NCBI GenBank assembly: GCA_964580315.1 | Contig: CAZOKH010000093.1 | Coordinates: 1-13,395, forward strand | Direction: 5' to 3' | Length of the DNA: 13,395 bases | From: CAZOKH01 sp964580315 | GTDB taxonomy: Bacteria; Chloroflexota; Anaerolineae; Anaerolineales; Anaerolineaceae | Translations under genes and position numbers: made by a program | In this document: positions 13,281 to 13,395 of the stretch, in pieces | Numbering within the stretch: position 1 is the first letter of the stretch | Layout of the letters: the number at the start of each line of letters is the position of its first letter | The notes under the pieces: model-generated | What the model was told of the DNA's origin: nothing | Database searches by the model: none | What the model saw: the letters and a program-made list of their open reading frames with translations, nothing else

Positions 13281-13395
13281 ATGCATATGACTGAAACCAC
13301 ACCTGATTTTGAACTTCTTGCAACAGCGGCATCTTATATTCGTAATGATTTTAATGAAGAATATGGAGAATGGGCGAATAGCCCATTTAAATGGG
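13281..13395 (+). CDS. Partial gene: start of a protein homologous to the preceding C-terminal domain
   Basis: The frame opens at ATG 13281 (or ATG 13287, two codons on) and runs off the window after 38 codons. PDFELLATAASYIRND and W..SPFKW align without gaps to residues 310-340 of the upstream methyltransferase (PDFEMLASLAMYIRND and W..SPFGW), roughly half identical. It therefore looks like a free-standing form of the domain that is fused to the methyltransferase, perhaps the restriction enzyme of the module. The 14-base gap to the previous stop codon suggests one transcript, although no clear ribosome binding site is visible (AAAGAT lies 9 bases upstream of 13281). The remainder of the gene is outside the window. 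Confidence 0.7.
   Translation, partial: MHMTETTPDFELLATAASYIRNDFNEEYGEWANSPFKW

Overview
The window looks like a piece of a bacterial chromosome with a GC-rich core (about 1.0 to 11.7 kb) and AT-rich accessory DNA at both ends. I favour a member of the Chloroflexota (Anaerolineae-like). The grounds are gene content, a CASTOR/POLLUX-type channel, and several dispersed palindromic repeats of kinds I associate with that group. This is an impression, not a demonstrated assignment.

Left edge (1-792): an AT-rich DUF3800-family gene whose conserved N-terminal acidic motif looks damaged. It is followed by a spacer with a minus-strand terminator (907-956) and a dispersed repeat (994-1067).

Core (1072-8864): a divergent sugar or polyol utilisation locus. 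Three genes run leftward from about 4460: a zinc medium-chain dehydrogenase, an old-yellow-enzyme-like flavin reductase with a C-terminal cysteine cluster, and a TIM-barrel sugar isomerase/epimerase. Four genes run rightward from 4875: a DeoR-type regulator, a PfkB kinase of the 1-phosphofructokinase type, a class II (fuculose-phosphate-like) aldolase and a rhamnulokinase-like FGGY kinase. The shared 414-base control region has promoters in both directions and two palindromes built on a TTGTG core, which are good operator candidates for the DeoR protein. A plausible scheme is oxidation or isomerisation of a sugar to a ketose, phosphorylation at C1 by the FGGY kinase, and aldol cleavage to DHAP plus an aldehyde. 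The roles of the PfkB kinase and the flavin reductase are not explained by that scheme, and the substrate is unknown.

Spacer (8865-9513): a plus-strand terminator, a minus-strand terminator, and a pile-up of at least four short repeat elements without a gene.

Right core (9514-11418): a leftward two-TM, double-RCK ion channel of the CASTOR/POLLUX type.

Right edge (11520-13395): a GC-rich 3' remnant of a DNA methyltransferase on the minus strand stops abruptly where AT-rich DNA begins. That DNA carries, on the plus strand, a complete beta-class DNA methyltransferase with an extra C-terminal domain of about 170 residues that I infer to be nuclease-like. It also carries the start of a second gene that begins with a close copy of that domain. 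This looks like an acquired restriction-modification module, and its architecture is the most unusual item in the window.
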